Assembly: GCA_963971225.1 (NCBI GenBank)
Contig: OZ020269.1
Coordinates: 81,878,450-81,942,449 of the forward strand
Direction: 5' to 3'
DNA: 64,000 nt
Source: Melieria omissa
Lineage: Eukaryota; Arthropoda; Insecta; Diptera; Ulidiidae
This document shows positions 35,393-47,944 of this stretch, in pieces. Every line of letters starts with the position of its first letter. The stretch's first letter is position 1. The notes under the pieces are model-generated. The model made no database searches. It worked only from the letters and a program-made list of their open reading frames with translations, and was not told the DNA's origin. The position numbers were made by a program, and so were the translations under genes.

Positions 35393-38300
35393 ATGTCAGC
35401 TGTGCTTGTGCTGCGTCCAGCGATAATCGACATTTGCAAGGTACACAGTCCCCTAGGCATGGGCCGCAATATTTTGTGCAACCGCCAAGTGAATCGCATC
35501 AAGCGCGATCTCTTCGGCCCCGCTAACCCGGTGGAAACGCAACAGTAAGTTTTCTTTTCGTTAATCCTGCCACAGCAATGCCAATCTTATAATTGTATGC
35601 TTGTAGAATTTTTACCGAGGAGCTGGAAAAGCACCAAGAAACGGCCACCAAAAAATGGGGTTTTGATTTTCGCAGTGGCTCCCCACTGGCTGCCAATTCG
35701 CAGTATGTGTGGGAGCGCGTCTCCTTCCACGAATCAACCTACGCACCGGAGGTTTATACGCTAACACGTGCTGCGCATGTGCGTCCCACATCGACAGATC
35801 CCAGCGCAGCGGACATGCTAATGGATGAACGCGCAGAGCGCGAGTACTACATGGTTAACACGTCCGCCTCAACCGACACCGACTCGTGCGGCGAAGACTC
35901 ACAGGATGAGTCAATGTCCGACGTTTTCAAGGTACCCGCGGTCGGTGTGGGCTGCCGCAACAGCAACAGTAGTGGCCCCCTGTTGAACAGCCTGCAAATT
36001 CGCCCAAACAACAAATCGCCGCTGCGCAAACGTCAGCCGAAAATTACAGGTTAGTGCTGAAACAGTTCAACGTTACGTCTATGTGATCTTTTTAGTGTTT
36101 ACTTTGTCGTGAGAAAAAAATCGATATTGTTTTTTTTCCCATTGCGCTACGCCCTCGCTTTATGCATTGTGTTACCCTCAAGAATGCATTGAAGCGGAAA
36201 ATCGAATCGTATACTAATTTCCTCGCGTTCTCATTCTGATCATGTGAACCCAATCCAGCTTGATTGCTAACGTATTTTGCATACGGTCGACTAGTGCGAG
36301 GTATAAACTTTCCTGGGCTGCACTTGCATTCATTTCCGATATGCTACGGAGCTGTGTTGTTTCCCTTTTTTGCTGCGCTGTTCTCTGTGAGAACTTAAAT
36401 TGCCCTCCGTTGCGTTTGATTGGGCAGGTTGCGTTATTGCTGATTCGGTTATTAATTTTTGTTCGTTATTTTTTACATTATCTCATAAATATTGTAGGTG
36501 TAGCGCTTATTTCGTAACGTTGAGCGATCATAGTGCACACACCCCCTTTTATATTTTATTCAATGCATGTGTATTCAGTTTGAATTGCTATGGCTTCGTG
36601 ATTTTTAACGGAAATTTGTGGGCTGGTAAACAAAGTCAATGGTTCGATAGTTATTACATTATTAGTATTTAAATGTTTAAATTTTCAACTTAATAATTTC
36701 TATTTTAATCTCTCATTTTATATATTTTATATTTTTGCTTGAACTTCGATTTTAACTGTACATTTCCATATTGTTTTTTACCTTCCTGGTCTTATGGGTA
36801 TAATTATATAATTCTTATTTATATATTGTTTTTCGGTTTAAAGTATGGCTGTGTAATAATGTAATAACATATTTAACGCTCTTGTGCAATTGTACCTTCT
36901 GTAGTTTCATTTAGAAACTTAAAATTGTTTCTTCTATTGATTAAATTGCGAAGATTTACTTGTAGAGAAATTCTCCAATCTTTGGGCATAATTAGCGAGA
37001 TCTTAATTATATTCATCGTTATGCTTAAAATCCTATTCAGTTATGAGTTCCTGTGTTTTAGCCCACTGTACAAAATGAAACTAAAAAAAAAGAAATAAAT
37101 TGAGGTAAAAGCCGTTGAAACTGCTTTGAGTAAGAACAACTGCTGACTGTGGCCCCCCTAATTATCGGCCTTTTCCCTCCTCTGCTTCGTCTGTAATTTA
37201 CTTTGCTTTCTAGCTGAAAGTTTACTGCTCTATTTTACGGCTTGAACTGTAGGAGTGCCCTTTATTTATGATTGTGCTCTACTTTACTCCCGCAATTTCC
37301 TAAATTAGGGTTCGATATGTGATTTCATCATGAAAACAAAAAAGAACAAACAAAACTCATTTCCGCACCGGCGCAGTCCCCCCAGAGTACAAAGTGGAAC
37401 TGCTGAAAGAAAAATCAGATAATTATAGTCTTAGTTTACTTCGGTTTTCAGTGATTGCAGTTGCCACTAGGCAGCGGCAATTCGTGCCAAACCGCACAAA
37501 TCTCGCCCGTACAACAAAGGGTTGGTATGTGGCTTGGTAGCACGTTGGCCCCGTACAAGTGATTCACCACTCAGCGGCGCCGGTACGCTCGAGCGCTGCA
37601 GCTGTTTTTATGCGTTGCGCTGCGCTTAGGGTTTCCCCGCACAGACGCTGCTCCCCCATACAAAGTTTGGTCCGTTCGCGCGGCCGAATGCATTTGCGGC
37701 GTGCGCGAGTGCGCATTTCCATGAGCAAAACATCCCTTGCCGCATTCCTTTTAGCGGCTGCGCGTTGCTGCGGCTGCTGCCACATCTGATCCTGCCGTGG
37801 AGGGGGATGAATGCAATGCGCCTCGCCCGGACGCTACCACCACTGATGATGTGCTCTGATCTGACCCCTTGGCGTGTTTCGATTTTTCCTCGCTGTATGT
37901 AATTTGCTGCGGAAAAGCGTTTTATGTGCAGCGTGCGCGTACGCTATGGGGAAATGGGAAAAATGCCAACAGCTGTGCGAGCACTCACATTTGGTAATTT
38001 TAATTTTTGGAACGTGTTTCCTAAAGTGAATGGATGCATACTTTTTCATTGCGGCGCTCGAGATCAGCCGTCGATCGTTATCGCATATTGTGTTGTGGCG
38101 GCGTTTATGACGCTCGTGTTGTTGCTGTGCGCACACATGGCAGCTCTCCACTCACTCCCGTTGCCATTTGCATGTACTGAACAATTGTTGGTACGCTTAA
38201 TTAATTTTACAATACTCATTTCGGCATATTTACAACATGGCACGATCTACAATAATCTCTATCGGATGCGATCATTACAGAGTGTGATACGCGGCTGCCT

Positions 38301-41300
38301 TCATAGATAACTTGTAACAGTTGGCCGGAACAATTATTGAAGGCGTTTTGGGAAGGTCACGCTGCTCTGTTCCTTTGCGTGAATCCGGCTTTTAGTGCAT
38401 GGAATTAAACCTTCAACATATTTCGACATTTTCGCATTTCGTTGGGTTTTCAATTGATAATTTTACATTTTTGTGAAATCTATTGATGTTATGGCTTTCA
38501 TTAACAGTTTGGCACCCTTAATTGACACTTTTTATTTCATAAACACTTTGCATTTCCCATTTTGAATTCATTCAAGTATACTTTCAATTGACAATTGATC
38601 TTCGACTGCAGATTTCTCACATTTCGAATCTTAAACTGAAGCTCTGTTATCCAATTTGTTTAGTATAATTCTACTTGTAATAAAGCGTTTTCGTTACGAG
38701 TCTAGTCTGGTTTTCAACTGACACATTTTCACTTTAGGCTATTCATCCCCTATTATATTTATGTATGTATATTAACTACACTGACTTACATATTTGCTTT
38801 GCACATTTCATTGAAAGGCAAAACCGAAATTCCAATTCAAAATGCAAACTTTATTCAATAATAAGTTCAACGAAAAATCGTCTCGTTATAAAACGGTCAG
38901 CTACAAATTTCAATAAGCAGATGAGGGCACATTCATACACGCACAACTGTCCCTAACTACACATTTTCACTGGTCTTGTGTGCGTTTTTTTGAAAACCGT
39001 TCAACATCAACCATCATTTTCAATCGCACAATTTTCATATGCAACATAAATTTTTTACTGTACTCATACTCTTTGTTATGAAGTGAATCACTTGCGCTGC
39101 GTGCAGTGTGTGGCTGTGCCATGGCGACGATTTGTCGAACGTTATGTTTTTTGTCAACGTGCAGCGTGCTGTGCCGCGCCAGTATTCCGCTTCTGCACGT
39201 GTCGCCTTCTAGCTCATTAAATTCTCAACTAGACAAAAAAGTAGCGCTACTTTTTTGTACATCTTGCTTTATGCGAGTGTTGCGAGCCTCGTTATTGTCC
39301 AGAAATTCAGTTGATTTGTATCACTGCTGGTTGTACTTCATAATTGTAGGGGCACAACAGCCAGAGCCACTGCATTTGCTGGTGGGGTGGTGGTGGCGGC
39401 GGTGGTGTTGGTGTCGTTGATGATCGCATGTTTTTTGAACGGTCACAGCATGGCGGACGCGGAGCGCAAGCAGCGTCATGAGGCGGCTATAATGACCAGC
39501 GCGCGGAGGCTCTAATTTTCGCTTTTATGGTGGCTTTGCGTGTCGCCCATTGCTTGGGCTTTGGTTATGTCTGTCTTTGGTAATTTTAATACCAAGAATT
39601 GGTAATGCCTTCTCGCCACTCGGCACGCTCTTTGCTCCCATTTGTTTGAAACAGCTGTGCGATTATGCGCACTGAACCTTTGAGAAAAAATGCTAATTTC
39701 TCTGTAGAGCTGCAATTAAGAACAGCGAAAAGCCAGAGAGGCGGAAAAGCAGCGCAGTTGATTGCTTCACCTTGACTTTAAGCGTTGAAACACACAGCAG
39801 CGCCGAAAAAAGCGACTCGTACCTGTGTACTGACGAATGTGCAACGTATGTATGTGTCCGAATGCAAACGCAGGAAAGCGTGTAATTTATGCGAAAAGAT
39901 CAAATTCTTTAAACCGAAAATTGTTTGTTGCTCATGTGTGGCATTTTGCAGCACACCGTTGTTGGTTGTTTTATTTATTGTCATTTAGTTGCGTTATGCG
40001 GTCGTGCGGTAAAAGCAAATAGCAAATGAACCCAGACACTCAGGGAAAAATTGTATGCGTTGTGGTGAAGGAGCGGGGGTTCAATTGTTGGAAACGGGGC
40101 AAGTTATGTGGCTGATGGACAGTAGATATTAACTCCAACTCATAATTTTGTATAATTTGAATTGTAGCTTACGTTTTGATTTACCTGGCTGTTGGTTTAA
40201 CATGGATGTCGTCAACATGGATTTCTTGTTGGCACAAGTTTGTCTCAAAATCAGATGTAATTGGTGTGGTCTGTCTAGTCACTTATTGATTTGATAATAA
40301 GAATAAACATTTAAATGGTTTACGATTCTGACTATTGGCTTTTATGTACAAATTTTTTGTTTCGCATAAAAACCAATAATTTGCCATCAAAGTTTGATTC
40401 CCTCTTGCAAGTTTTATTTAATTGAACTTTTGTGGGCAATTTTTTAAATCATTTTTTAAAAGCTTGTGTTTGCTTTTCTAGATTGCTGCCAAAGTGTGCT
40501 GATATCGTCCATTTTCCGAGTTTAATTTAACTGCACGGAAAATCAGAGCACATACACAATGAATAGAAAATCTCAAAGTCATACAAACAAATCTCAATTA
40601 CCGCCCAAAGATTTTCTGCTTAGCGCCATTGCCAGCAATTGAGGTGACCTGCAGGCAGCGTAGGGAGCGGCTTCCTCAAATCCCTATTGTGTGTGTCTAC
40701 TACCTGGCGGTGTGTGCCTTTTGCAGCGCCTTTCACAACACAAAACGCATTGTTAGGCAGACAGACTGCCGGCAAATTGCAACCCTCTCGCATGCCACTC
40801 GACGCCGCTGCTGCCACGTGCCACACAGTGCAGTGCGTATGCCAAAACAAATGTTCGCCAAATTGCTCGGGGATGCGTAAACTCGCATCAGGCGACTTAA
40901 TCGCTTTTCGTTGAGGACACGACGCGACGAGGTTCTGGCTGGCTTGGTAGCATTTCTCCTGTCGCATTTTCGTGTTTGTTTATTTTCTTTCACTCGTTTT
41001 GTTTGTCTTTTCCGCAGTGTTGTTGTCCAAGCTGCAATTTTAAACGATGTATTGCAGGAAAACCAGATTTTGTTTCACTCAGCAGCCGCTGTTCTTGGGT
41101 TGGCTGCCATTCCTTACCATTTGCATGGGTTTGTTTTGGTCGGCGTTGCTGGCTCGATTCGCTGTTTGCTAAGTAGGTGTAAAGCGCATAATTTGTGGCT
41201 GCCTTCAAGGCGCCTGTCTCGCAGGAGTTTCCCAAAGTCAAAAAGGTAGTCTTGCGTTGTTGGTTTTTGTTCTATAATTGTCGGATGTCAATGGCCTTTG

Positions 41301-42097
41301 CCTATTCATATGATTACCGCATTCTTATTTCGCTCGTAATTGATTCAAATGCTGTCTTGAATTCAATTCAAAATTCCGTAAATACTCACAAAAAAGCGGT
41401 CGTAGTTCGGTTTCCACTCTACATTCTCAAATTGCCCCTTTTTGTTTCCTTTGTTGGGTGAAATTTTGTGGTTTTTGTGGTTTCCGCATTCGAATAGTTT
41501 GTGTGCGTTCGATCAATATACTGAGGGCTCTATCATTCGATCCATGGTGGTGACATATGGTATTTTACTTCGCTCCATTTCTTTCCACTTACATAGGTTT
41601 GAAACTATAAATAGCGCAATCCATTGGTAATTTAATTCATTCAGGCTTCCGTCGTTTGTTGTTGTTTCGTTTTAAATATTTGGTTTTAAAAATAGTACAA
41701 TTTGAATGACTACGCATACATATGTACATACGTACATAAAAATTTTGTGGTTGCATGTTTTTATCCCATGGACTATTTGGTGTACGCTTTAAATATGAAG
41801 TGAAGAAAGGAAATTGATATCAGTTCTCATAACGATTTTTTAACGATTTAGCTGAATTACTATAAAGTTGACGCATTCACACCCAATTTAACAACTAATT
41901 GCGATGTTTTTTCTTTTTTTGTAGAATACATGAAGGAGCGCAAGCGTCTCGCACAAACGCCCAAGAAGGTCTCGCCAGCCAAGCGCATGCGTACGAATTC
42001 CAGCGGCAGCCCCAGTCACCACAGCCACAGCGCGCACGCCTACAGCATTAGCGCACACTTCGCGCTGCAGCGAAGCTTGCAGCGCAATGATCCATAA
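35393..42097 (+). CDS. dap: Dacapo, p21/p27-family cyclin-dependent kinase inhibitor (3 coding exons)
   Basis: Exons join 35393-35544, 35607-36049 and 41925-42097. Introns of 62 bp and 5875 bp have GTAAGT/TAG and GTTAGT/TAG borders, and the frame is continuous across both. The 255-residue product is close to the length of Drosophila Dacapo, which binds cyclin E/Cdk2 in the nucleus and forces cell-cycle exit. The CDI domain spans about residues 35-100: the cyclin-binding RDLFGP (38-43) and the kinase-binding KWGFDF (67-72), followed by PEVYTLTRAAHVRP. A Ser/Asp/Glu-rich stretch follows. The last exon gives QPKITEYM at 194-201, a PIP-box-like motif followed by basic residues, then QTPKK at 209-213 and a basic cluster ending KRMR that could serve as nuclear signal. 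The protein ends in a His/Ser-rich tail. The ATG is the first in frame after upstream stops. The N-terminal segment before the CDI is not recognisable. Confidence 0.93.
36050..41924 (+). other. dap: dacapo intron 2 (5.9 kb), no nested gene seen
   Basis: The intron separates the CDI-domain exon from the C-terminal degron exon. It contains no recognisable transposon and no supported ORF. Three stretches are noticeably richer in G+C than their surroundings (about 37380-38150, 39080-39480 and 40600-41250), which makes them the first places to look for enhancers. This is inference from composition only. Confidence 0.6.
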
Positions 42098-44060
42098 ATC
42101 GTTGCAATTCTCCAAATAGCTGATAACTATGAATATATACCAGTCACTCGTATCCCATATAGACGTAGTTATATAATTATAAATTTATACATATAAATTG
42201 TATTTAATAGTAGTAAGACTCGACTTTTTTGTCGATTTGATATTGATTGATAATATTTGTACAGCGTTCGGTTATATCGTTTACGCTCGGTACGAAACAA
42301 AATGAAATTTCTTGAACAAACAACCACCATGAAAAATAATCCAGAGAGATATTTTTGCATTTATCTTGAAATCGAAATATTTTTCATTACGAAATGACAT
42401 TGAAAAAAGAAGAGAATGTCGCGCACGTTTCAAAATAATTTTCCACTCAAGAGCGAACAACTATATAGTTCAAAATTATTTCGATCTCAAGCTGAAAACT
42501 ATATTAAAAACAAAATGTATTTTGAACAGCGCGCGACATAATTTTGCTTAAAAAAAACAGCGTGTCACAAATTTTATTTTGATTTGTACTGCGCAAACAA
42601 AAGTAGTTTGCTTAAGTGTTATTTCCGCATCCTGGTTTTGTAGGTTCGTATATGAAATGAATGCCATAAACTAAGTGATTAGTTGTTAAATCAAATTGCT
42701 TAAGATTCACAAACACCCACATACATACACTAAAAACATTTAACATTTCACCAACACTGAAACGCAAAACACCAGACACCATTTAACTGAACATAATTTA
42801 AACTTAATTCTAAGTACTACTAAAAATTGTAAGAAATCTGAAAGTGAACGAAATTGATTTTTGCTAGTTTTAAGTGCCCAAACCCAAACGAATTGAAACA
42901 TTTATACACCCATCTTAACATTACTGCATCTTGATTTATGTGCATCTAAATAGCATCAGCGACTATACATTTGTATCTAAATATTTTGCACTATTCCATT
43001 AAAAAAGTTTTGAAATTGCAAATGCTGCGCTTGTTGCAGTGTTCACGGTTGACGTTGAGCGTCAAGAATGCCCCGACAATTTCAGCATATGCTCTGAGAA
43101 CAAAACAAAAATATCGAAGAAATAACCTGAAATCAAAGCGACGTATAGTTTGAACACTTTTTGTGCATGCCACAGAATTTTTCTTCTAAAGAAAAGCCAC
43201 ACACATATTGAAGTTGCGTCAAACTATTACGCCACATTTGATTTCTGCCGCCACTAAATTTCACGTGAAACATGCTATTTTGAAGTACAAATGAAAACTA
43301 TAACCGATTTTTAGTATTTAAATTTAACTTGTTTACAAACAATTTGTAGCCTGTAGCCTTAAATGAACCATTTAGCAACTACCCACCCAGTGTGTATTTC
43401 AGTGCATTTGCACCTAATTTCGAAATTACCTGTAAAATTTTCTCTTAAATTGCCTTGCGTCTTGCTTATGTTTTGTAAAGCGCATGCGACCAATGCAATT
43501 TGATGTGGAAATTTTACCAGCACACTTTAATTTGTTGCAATATCTTCCTGGAAGATTTGCGTAAGGATCAAAATTCGTTTCTTGTCGAATTTGTTTGCAT
43601 TTTGCATGGAAGTGTATGCTGTGTGCGAGCTGGTCTATACACATTGGATAAAATGACTTGTGACTTGTGTAAATTTGAAATTTGCCGAGAAATTCAGCCA
43701 TGTAAATGATTTCAGTTGTATACACCTTTCATATATAATTTGAGAAGAAATTGAATTTTTCCGTTTTTCCATTTAATATTAGATTTTAGTTTACAAGATA
43801 ATTGGAAATAAAAAAACGAAAAGTCTAATTTAGTGATTTTTTGGATTTTTAACGCATATTCTAGAAGCTTGGGTAAGTATGCCGTCCAATGCCGTCCATG
43901 CATTACCGTCCATCCATGTTAGAGAATATCCTTCTGATTCTTTGCCTTACTGAAGCGCCAGCAAGTACTTTAGTGTTGTATGTTGTGTAATCGAGTTAAA
44001 TTTGCTTTGTTGATAACGTTTGTGTTGTGTTATATATATTCAATAAATTAGAAAAAAATA
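42098..44060 (+). other. dap: Probable dacapo 3' UTR and downstream sequence
   Basis: After the TAA at 42095-42097 there is no supported coding sequence for about 2.7 kb. AATAAA hexamers occur at 43806-43811 and 44042-44047. Either could end the transcript, implying a 3' UTR of roughly 1.7 to 2 kb. AT-rich stretches and small hairpins are present but no specific regulatory site is claimed. Confidence 0.4.
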
Positions 44061-44899
44061 TATGATGTTCATAATGTTACTTTACCTAAGCTTTACTGGT
44101 CGCTGTCGCAGTCTAAACGCTAATCAAAAGTTGGTACTTCATGTGCGAGAACTTTTTGGTCCCAGTTAAACTCCGCAGTGTAAACTATTAATGATTGTCC
44201 CCACTAAGTTGTCAAAAATTTCATGAAGAAAATGCGTTCGAGTTCCGAATATCCCAACAGTAGGGAAGCGCGACACCGTAGGGATCAAAATAGTTTTGTA
44301 CAACATTTTTATTTCTACTAATATAACGACCTTAATTTTTAAAATTTCCCTGGATTGTAACAAATCTGATTTTTATAATTCAAAATTAAAAATTTCTCAT
44401 TGATATCAATGATTTGCAAATATTTACAGTTAAAATACTATCACTTGAATAAATATTCCATGAGTTCCTATGTTGTAAACACGTTTTAAGAAAATGCAAT
44501 AAGAATTAATTTTTAATTTCTGCAGCGCATAACTATTTTGACTGCACATAGTGAGAAGAAGAAGAGCATAAGTTGAAAATACAAGGGCTGCCACTTCTTT
44601 TTTGAATTTTCAATGGCGCATAGTCATACTGCCGCATAAAAGCCAGCTTTAGTAAGCAAAAGACTAAAAAGATAAAGTCGACTTTTATTTTTTAGTTACA
44701 ATAGTCAGTTTAGCTGACTACTAACAGCTTCTACGTAGCAGCGATTCTTTGAAGCAGCAAACGAATCCACTTGCAACACTGCAAGAACTAGGGATGGGAA
44801 GCTACAAAGTTTATTTTCGGAATTTTGCCGATACTAATTTGTTTTATAATTAATTATTTTGCAATTCTTATTTGCTCGAACACTAATAAGCAGTTAAAA

Positions 44900-45200
44900 A
44901 TGGATGTCCATGGTTCACTACTTGTGAAAAAGACTGCTTCCGCAAATTAATAGAGGGCCACATCAATGTCGTCGAAAGCAAGCGAAACGATGTGTCGCTG
45001 ATTAGGAAGAAGAAGGGTGCTTGGGAGAGCATAGGAATAGATAAGCTGGCTTCCGGATTCAATCGGGACATTTCCCGATTGAAGCAGCAGTGGATGCGAA
45101 TGAAAATGAGTGCCAAAAAGACTGTAGCACATGCGAAGAGGGCGACTATGGCCACAGGAAATGTTCTCGCCATTCCAACACTTCATCCGACATACAAAAT
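44900..45200 (+). pseudogene. Relic of a Myb/SANT-like DNA-binding protein
   Basis: The + strand reads FRKLIEGHINVVESKRNDVSLI, then KKGAWESIGIDKLASGF and LKQQWMRMKMSAKK. This has the spacing of tryptophans and basic residues of the Myb/SANT-like DNA-binding domain often linked to Harbinger transposons or derived from them. No start codon is found in frame, and a frameshift near 45170 moves the reading into another frame. It lies just left of Harbinger-A but is a different copy from the intact Myb/SANT gene inside that element. Confidence 0.45.
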
Positions 45201-45571
45201 CGTCATCAAACTCGAAGGGATCGATTCGGGTTTTATATGCGTTCTTGCCGTTTCAAAACACTGTCGTCGTTCAAAATATTATTCTTTAAAAAACATACAT
45301 TTAATTTCGTTTCTTTTTATACAAAACCACATTCACGACGAACTGGCAATTTTATAAAAGTTGCATTTGTGTTTATTTTTACTCATTCGGCCTTATGCTG
45401 AATATCGTCATCGTCTGAAAAAATGACGATACGGCAACTTTCGTATGCTGCTCATCGTCGTATCGTCAGCTGACGACGGAGTGCTATGCTCGTCATCGTT
45501 ATCGCCTTCGCCTTTCGTCTATCGACGAATGTTTCTATCGTCGGCAATTTTGGTGACGAAGCTCAAACAAG

Positions 45572-46372
45572 ATGAAGCTGCTTACGACACAGGAACAATT
45601 TGAAATTCTAGTCGCCGAACTCGAAAAAAATCCCGCTTTGGCCAAAGGCTATCAGCGAGGGCTAGTGATAAATTTCAAAAGTGAGTGGGAGTCACTCAGC
45701 ACCAAACTTAATGCGGTGGGACCTCCTATGAGAGACGGCGATGGCTGGTACAAGGTAAATTGAAACGTTTTTCAAATTTAAAGGAATTAGTTAATCTTAT
45801 TTTACATATTTAAGGTGTGGAAAGATTTAAAATTTAAAGTAAAAAAAAAAATGATCAACAGAAAAGAGGCGAATGCAACTGGTGGTGGTATTTATAAACA
45901 AATGCCGTTGCTTCCGCTGGAAGAAGCAGTGGCTAACTTAATGGGATTCGAGCACCTGCTCAATCCAGCTGGCGAAGCGTGTGGTGTGCCAAATGAGCAC
46001 ATTGATTTGCTAGAAGAATTCCAATCAAATACTCCTACCGCCACTGCATCGACCACCAGACTTGCATCGGCCACCGCAACACCATCGACCAGCAGACTTG
46101 CATCGACCACCGCAGCTCCATCGACCACCTCTCAAACACCTTCGCCGCGCACTGACCAACACACGAGATTGAACCTCTTGGAAAAGCTCGTGAGCATCCA
46201 AGAGAAAGCGCTTGAAATGATTCAAGAAAATACAAAAGAAAGCGCCCGCTATCAGCGCAAACGGTATCGCTTGGCGAAGGAGAAGGCTAAACGAGAGGAA
46301 GAGTTGTTCGATCTCGATCTAAAAATTAAAAAGCGAAAACTTCAACTTTTGGAAATGCAGATTGAGGATTAG
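45572..46372 (+). CDS. Harbinger-A Myb/SANT-like DNA-binding protein (2 exons)
   Basis: Exons 45572-45754 and 45815-46372 join in phase 0 across a 60-bp intron (GTAAAT/TAAG) to give 246 residues. Residues of about 5-90 form a Myb/SANT- or Zeste-like domain (TTQEQFEILVAELEKNP, then FKSEWESLSTKLNAVGPP and WKDLKFKVKKK). A Thr/Ala/Ser-rich linker with repeated STTRLAS and STSRLAS blocks follows. A long C-terminal coiled coil full of Lys/Glu ends in LQLLEMQIED. In characterised Harbinger elements such a partner escorts the transposase into the nucleus and binds the transposon ends. That role here is inference. AATAAA-type signals follow at about 46460. Confidence 0.8.
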
Positions 46373-46751
46373 TTAATTGCTTAGTTTTTACATGTTTTGG
46401 TTCTATTTTTTTTGTTAGCTTATGAAGTAAAAGCTGTGTTATTGTTTTAAGTTAGCTTATGAAATAAAAGCTGTGTTATTGTTTTAAGTTTGTTTATTAT
46501 ATATTGACGTTATATATAAATACATACTGCAATGTTCACCACGGATGAAAACGTATTGTCCCTTAATTGGGCTAAATTTTTCGTACGAATGACAAGTGGA
46601 TCATAGTAAAAAGAAGGATGAACCTCAACTGTATTTGGTAATGTGTGGTAGTGTCATTTGTACGGAAAATGAAGCACAAGTAAGGGGTACCTCGTTTTTT
46701 TATGTTTTGACCATTGAAATATGCACATTATGGTGTATGAGTTTAAACAAA

Positions 46752-47944
46752 TTATAACATAAAAGTGTTTTTAATTGAGTCTCGGACTTGAGTGGCCCCG
46801 TTGGAATCCTCATTTGCAGCCACTTCATAATCATCATGAAACTCTTCTTGCTGAATGATATCCTCGTAGTCGTCTTCAAAGTTTGTACGGTAATGAATAC
46901 AAATATTGTGAAGAGCAGCACATACATTCACTATGCGTGTCGCCTTTGGAGGCTTGTAGTGCAATTCACGCGCAGCAAGTAAACATCGAAAACGGCCTTT
47001 CATCACACCTATAACTCTTTCAACAATGTTCCGGGCCTTGGCATGCTTCGTATTATAAATACATTCTGGACTGCCTCCTTGAGCTGATCGATATGGTGTC
47101 ATCAGGTACGGTTCCAGTGGATATCCTGCATTGCCTGAGGAATTGAAATATTCACTATTATATGAATTGTGAATATTAATTAATTTATTACCAAGCAACC
47201 ACGAATTTCGTTCACCCGCATTGAAACGTTCTTGCAAAACTCTTCTCATAGAGCTGACATTCCATATTAACGAGTCATGTGCAGATCCAGGGAACCTAGC
47301 ATCTACGAAGCGTACTCGCATTTTGTGATCACAAACAACCATTGCATTCAAGCTTGAAAACCCTTTTCGATTGTGATATTGGTTTTTAAACCTTCCAGGA
47401 GGAGTCACGATTTTGATGTGTGTCCCATCGACGCATCCAATTACTCCAGGGAACCCAGTTTTGTCAAAAAAATATTGCTTTGCTTCCAATTTGTCTTGAT
47501 CCGTCATATCCGCAATAATCCAAGTTCCACAAATGGTTGCTGCCATGGCGTTGATGGTTTCGGTCAGGGCTCTGCTGACAGCTGATTGCGATAATGCAAT
47601 GTTAAAGTCATTTCCAACGCTAACTTGGTACGAGCCCTGAGCCAGAAATCGCAACGTAGTGGCCAACTTAATTTCAGGAGAAATGGCTAACGACCGTATT
47701 GTGCCTTTAAGTTTTGGTCGAATTTCATCTAATACGTATCGAAAAGCCGATTTGCTTAGTCTAAAATAACTCACGAACCTATAAAAATACGTATAAGTTC
47801 TTAACTTTGCTGTTTTGAAAGAAAAACAACTTACTTGCTTTCAGGCAAGGCAAATATGTCTACTGTTTGCCTTAACAGCCTCCGCTGCACCGTCAAACTT
47901 TTATTCTCCTCCTCGTCGCTTGAAAAAAACAGGTCGTAATCCAT
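46752..47944 (-). CDS. Harbinger-A transposase, HARBI1-type DDE nuclease (3 exons)
   Basis: Coding exons on the - strand are 47944-47835, 47778-47192 and 47134-46752, joined in phases 2 and 1, for 359 residues. That is the usual length for HARBI1-type transposases. The second intron is 57 bp and in frame, so the unspliced sequence also reads through. Removing it restores the conserved WLLG/NAGYPLEPYLMTPY junction. The first exon gives an acidic N-terminus (MDYDLFF, then a DEEEN block). Catalytic residues are visible in GVIGCVDGTHIKI, FPGSAHDSLIW and NIVERVIGVMKGRF. No lesion was found. It catalyses excision and insertion at TWA sites together with the Myb/SANT partner. Start at the ATG preceding the acidic segment. 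Confidence 0.85.

Noticed and set aside
35847..36029. 60-codon ORF antisense to dacapo exon 2
   Set aside because: Shadow of the Ser/Asp-rich coding sequence on the other strand.
45400..45540. Regularly spaced CGTC/GACG words as a CRISPR-like or satellite array
   Set aside because: They are the long subterminal repeats of a Harbinger transposon, mirrored at 49255-49407. Spacing is irregular and the context is eukaryotic.
47135..47191. 19 in-frame residues as part of the Harbinger-A transposase
   Set aside because: GTAATA/CTCAG borders and restoration of the conserved WLLG-NAGYP junction mark it as a short intron, although read-through remains possible.
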